A stretch of DNA of 64,000 nucleotides from Mesorhizobium sp. (lineage in GTDB: Bacteria > Pseudomonadota > Alphaproteobacteria > Rhizobiales > Rhizobiaceae): assembly GCA_004963905.1 (NCBI GenBank), contig SUGL01000027.1, positions 1-64,000 on the forward strand, in the 5' to 3' direction. The notes below the pieces were generated by a model. That model did no database searches. It worked only from the letters and a program-made list of their open reading frames with translations, and was not told the DNA's origin. The position numbers and the translations under genes are program-made. Each line of letters starts with the position of its first letter. Within the stretch, counting starts at the first letter, position 1. Of the stretch, positions 63,309 to 64,000 are shown piece by piece.

Positions 63309-64000
63309 CTAGTCGGCAAGCGGATGATGATCGTTGACCAGCCGCACCAGCCGCTCCTCCAGCACATGGGTATAGATCTGCGTGGTGGAGATATCGGCGT
63401 GGCCAAGCAGTTGCTGCACGGCTCTCAGATCGGCCCCGTTCTGCAGCAGATGGCTGGCGAAGGCATGGCGAAGCACATGCGGCGAGATCTTGGCCGAGGC
63501 GATGCCGGCCCGAGCCGCTAGACCCTTGAGGTCGCGGGCAAAGACCTGCCGGGAGAGATGGCCGCTTTCGGAAGAAGCCGGAAACAGATAGGAGCTCTCG
63601 GCAAAGGCCGGGCGCTCGGCCCTGGCTTCAAGCCACGCCCGCATCGCGGCGCGTGCCTTGGCCGACAGCGGCACCATGCGCTCCTTGTCACCCTTGCCGC
63701 GCACCATGAAGAAACGGTCGTCGCGCTGCGCCACCGTCACCGGCAGGCCGACCAGCTCGGAAACACGCAAGCCAGTGGCGTAGAGCACCTCGACGAGGGC
63801 ATGCAGGCGCAGCGCCGCCAGCCGGTCGCCGTCCGGCGCGGTGCCGCCCGCCTCTTCCGCCGCGCGGTCGAGCAGGCGGCCGGTCTCGGCCTCGGTCATG
63901 GTCTTCGGCAGCGGCCGGCCCTTCCTCGGGCTGTCCAGCGTGCCGGTCGGGTCGTCGCCGCGCAAGCCTTCCGTATAGAGGAATTTGAAGAACTGGCGGA
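63309..64000 (-). CDS. xerD: Tyrosine recombinase XerD (5' end outside window)
   Basis: The frame is open to the right edge, so the N-terminus is missing. The visible C-terminal part holds the catalytic set: Arg in ATGLRVSEL, Lys in GKGDKERMVPL, His-x-x-Arg in SPHVLRHAFASHLL, His in LLGHADIST and the Tyr nucleophile in TQIYTHV. It resolves chromosome dimers at dif with XerC. The context with accA and the close XerD-like motifs favour XerD over a phage integrase. A Met at 63965 is internal, not the start. Confidence 0.93.
   Translation of the reverse strand, partial: RQFFKFLYTEGLRGDDPTGTLDSPRKGRPLPKTMTEAETGRLLDRAAEEAGGTAPDGDRLAALRLHALVEVLYATGLRVSELVGLPVTVAQRDDRFFMVRGKGDKERMVPLSAKARAAMRAWLEARAERPAFAESSYLFPASSESGHLSRQVFARDLKGLAARAGIASAKISPHVLRHAFASHLLQNGADLRAVQQLLGHADISTTQIYTHVLEERLVRLVNDHHPLAD

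Overview
This window looks like a chromosomal segment of a rhizobium-type alphaproteobacterium, most likely Mesorhizobium or a close relative in the Phyllobacteriaceae. The basis is the high GC content, the dense ATGA-coupled operons, four ABC sugar-import systems in about 36 kb, the edge order xerD-accA-L,D-transpeptidase, and several copies of the two-hairpin intergenic mosaic repeats typical of rhizobia. I recognised no transposase, phage gene or CRISPR array. The species assignment is inference.

Layout. 0-8 kb: a Rieske oxygenase behind a palindromic operator, a small anchored protein, a hybrid sensor kinase, a canonical OmpR-type regulator and, divergent from it, a regulator with a degraded receiver, two small membrane or secreted ORFs and an L,D-transpeptidase. 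8-18 kb: a TetR-controlled RND efflux pump, a Pit phosphate transporter, and a patatin/acetoacetate decarboxylase pair divergent from 3-hydroxybutyrate dehydrogenase, consistent with polyhydroxybutyrate or ketone-body metabolism. 18-27 kb: a ROK regulator divergent from a GtsABC-like sugar importer and four enzymes (three SDRs and a TIM-barrel isomerase-like protein). 27-30 kb: chromate resistance genes (rhodanese-ChrB fusion and ChrA). 29.6-35.5 kb: a DapA-family aldolase/lyase, a GntR regulator and a second sugar ABC importer with a Tat-type binding protein. 35.5-38.6 kb: an ECF sigma/anti-sigma pair and an adenylate cyclase-FHA protein.

38.7-48.2 kb is the most unusual block. Two divergent gene sets share one promoter region. 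Leftward are an aldolase-like TIM barrel, a third sugar ABC importer and an L-xylulose-reductase-like SDR. Rightward are a probable ADP-dependent sugar kinase (PF04587-like, a family best known from archaea and animals), a polyol-dehydrogenase-like SDR and a DeoR regulator. Together they read as transport, oxidoreduction, ADP-dependent phosphorylation and aldol cleavage of an unknown sugar or polyol.

48.2-55.8 kb holds a fourth, ribose-type ABC importer bracketed by two related SGNH esterases and a ROK regulator lacking its zinc motif. The importer is preceded by an unusually structured leader. Downstream lie a candidate anti-Shine-Dalgarno small RNA and tRNA-Arg(CCU). 56.7-64 kb is housekeeping: an M20 amidohydrolase, a D,D-carboxypeptidase, a His-rich CobW-type GTPase, a TusA-like protein, a lipoprotein L,D-transpeptidase, accA, and xerD running off the right edge.

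All calls come from reading the sequence and the translated proteins. No database search was possible.
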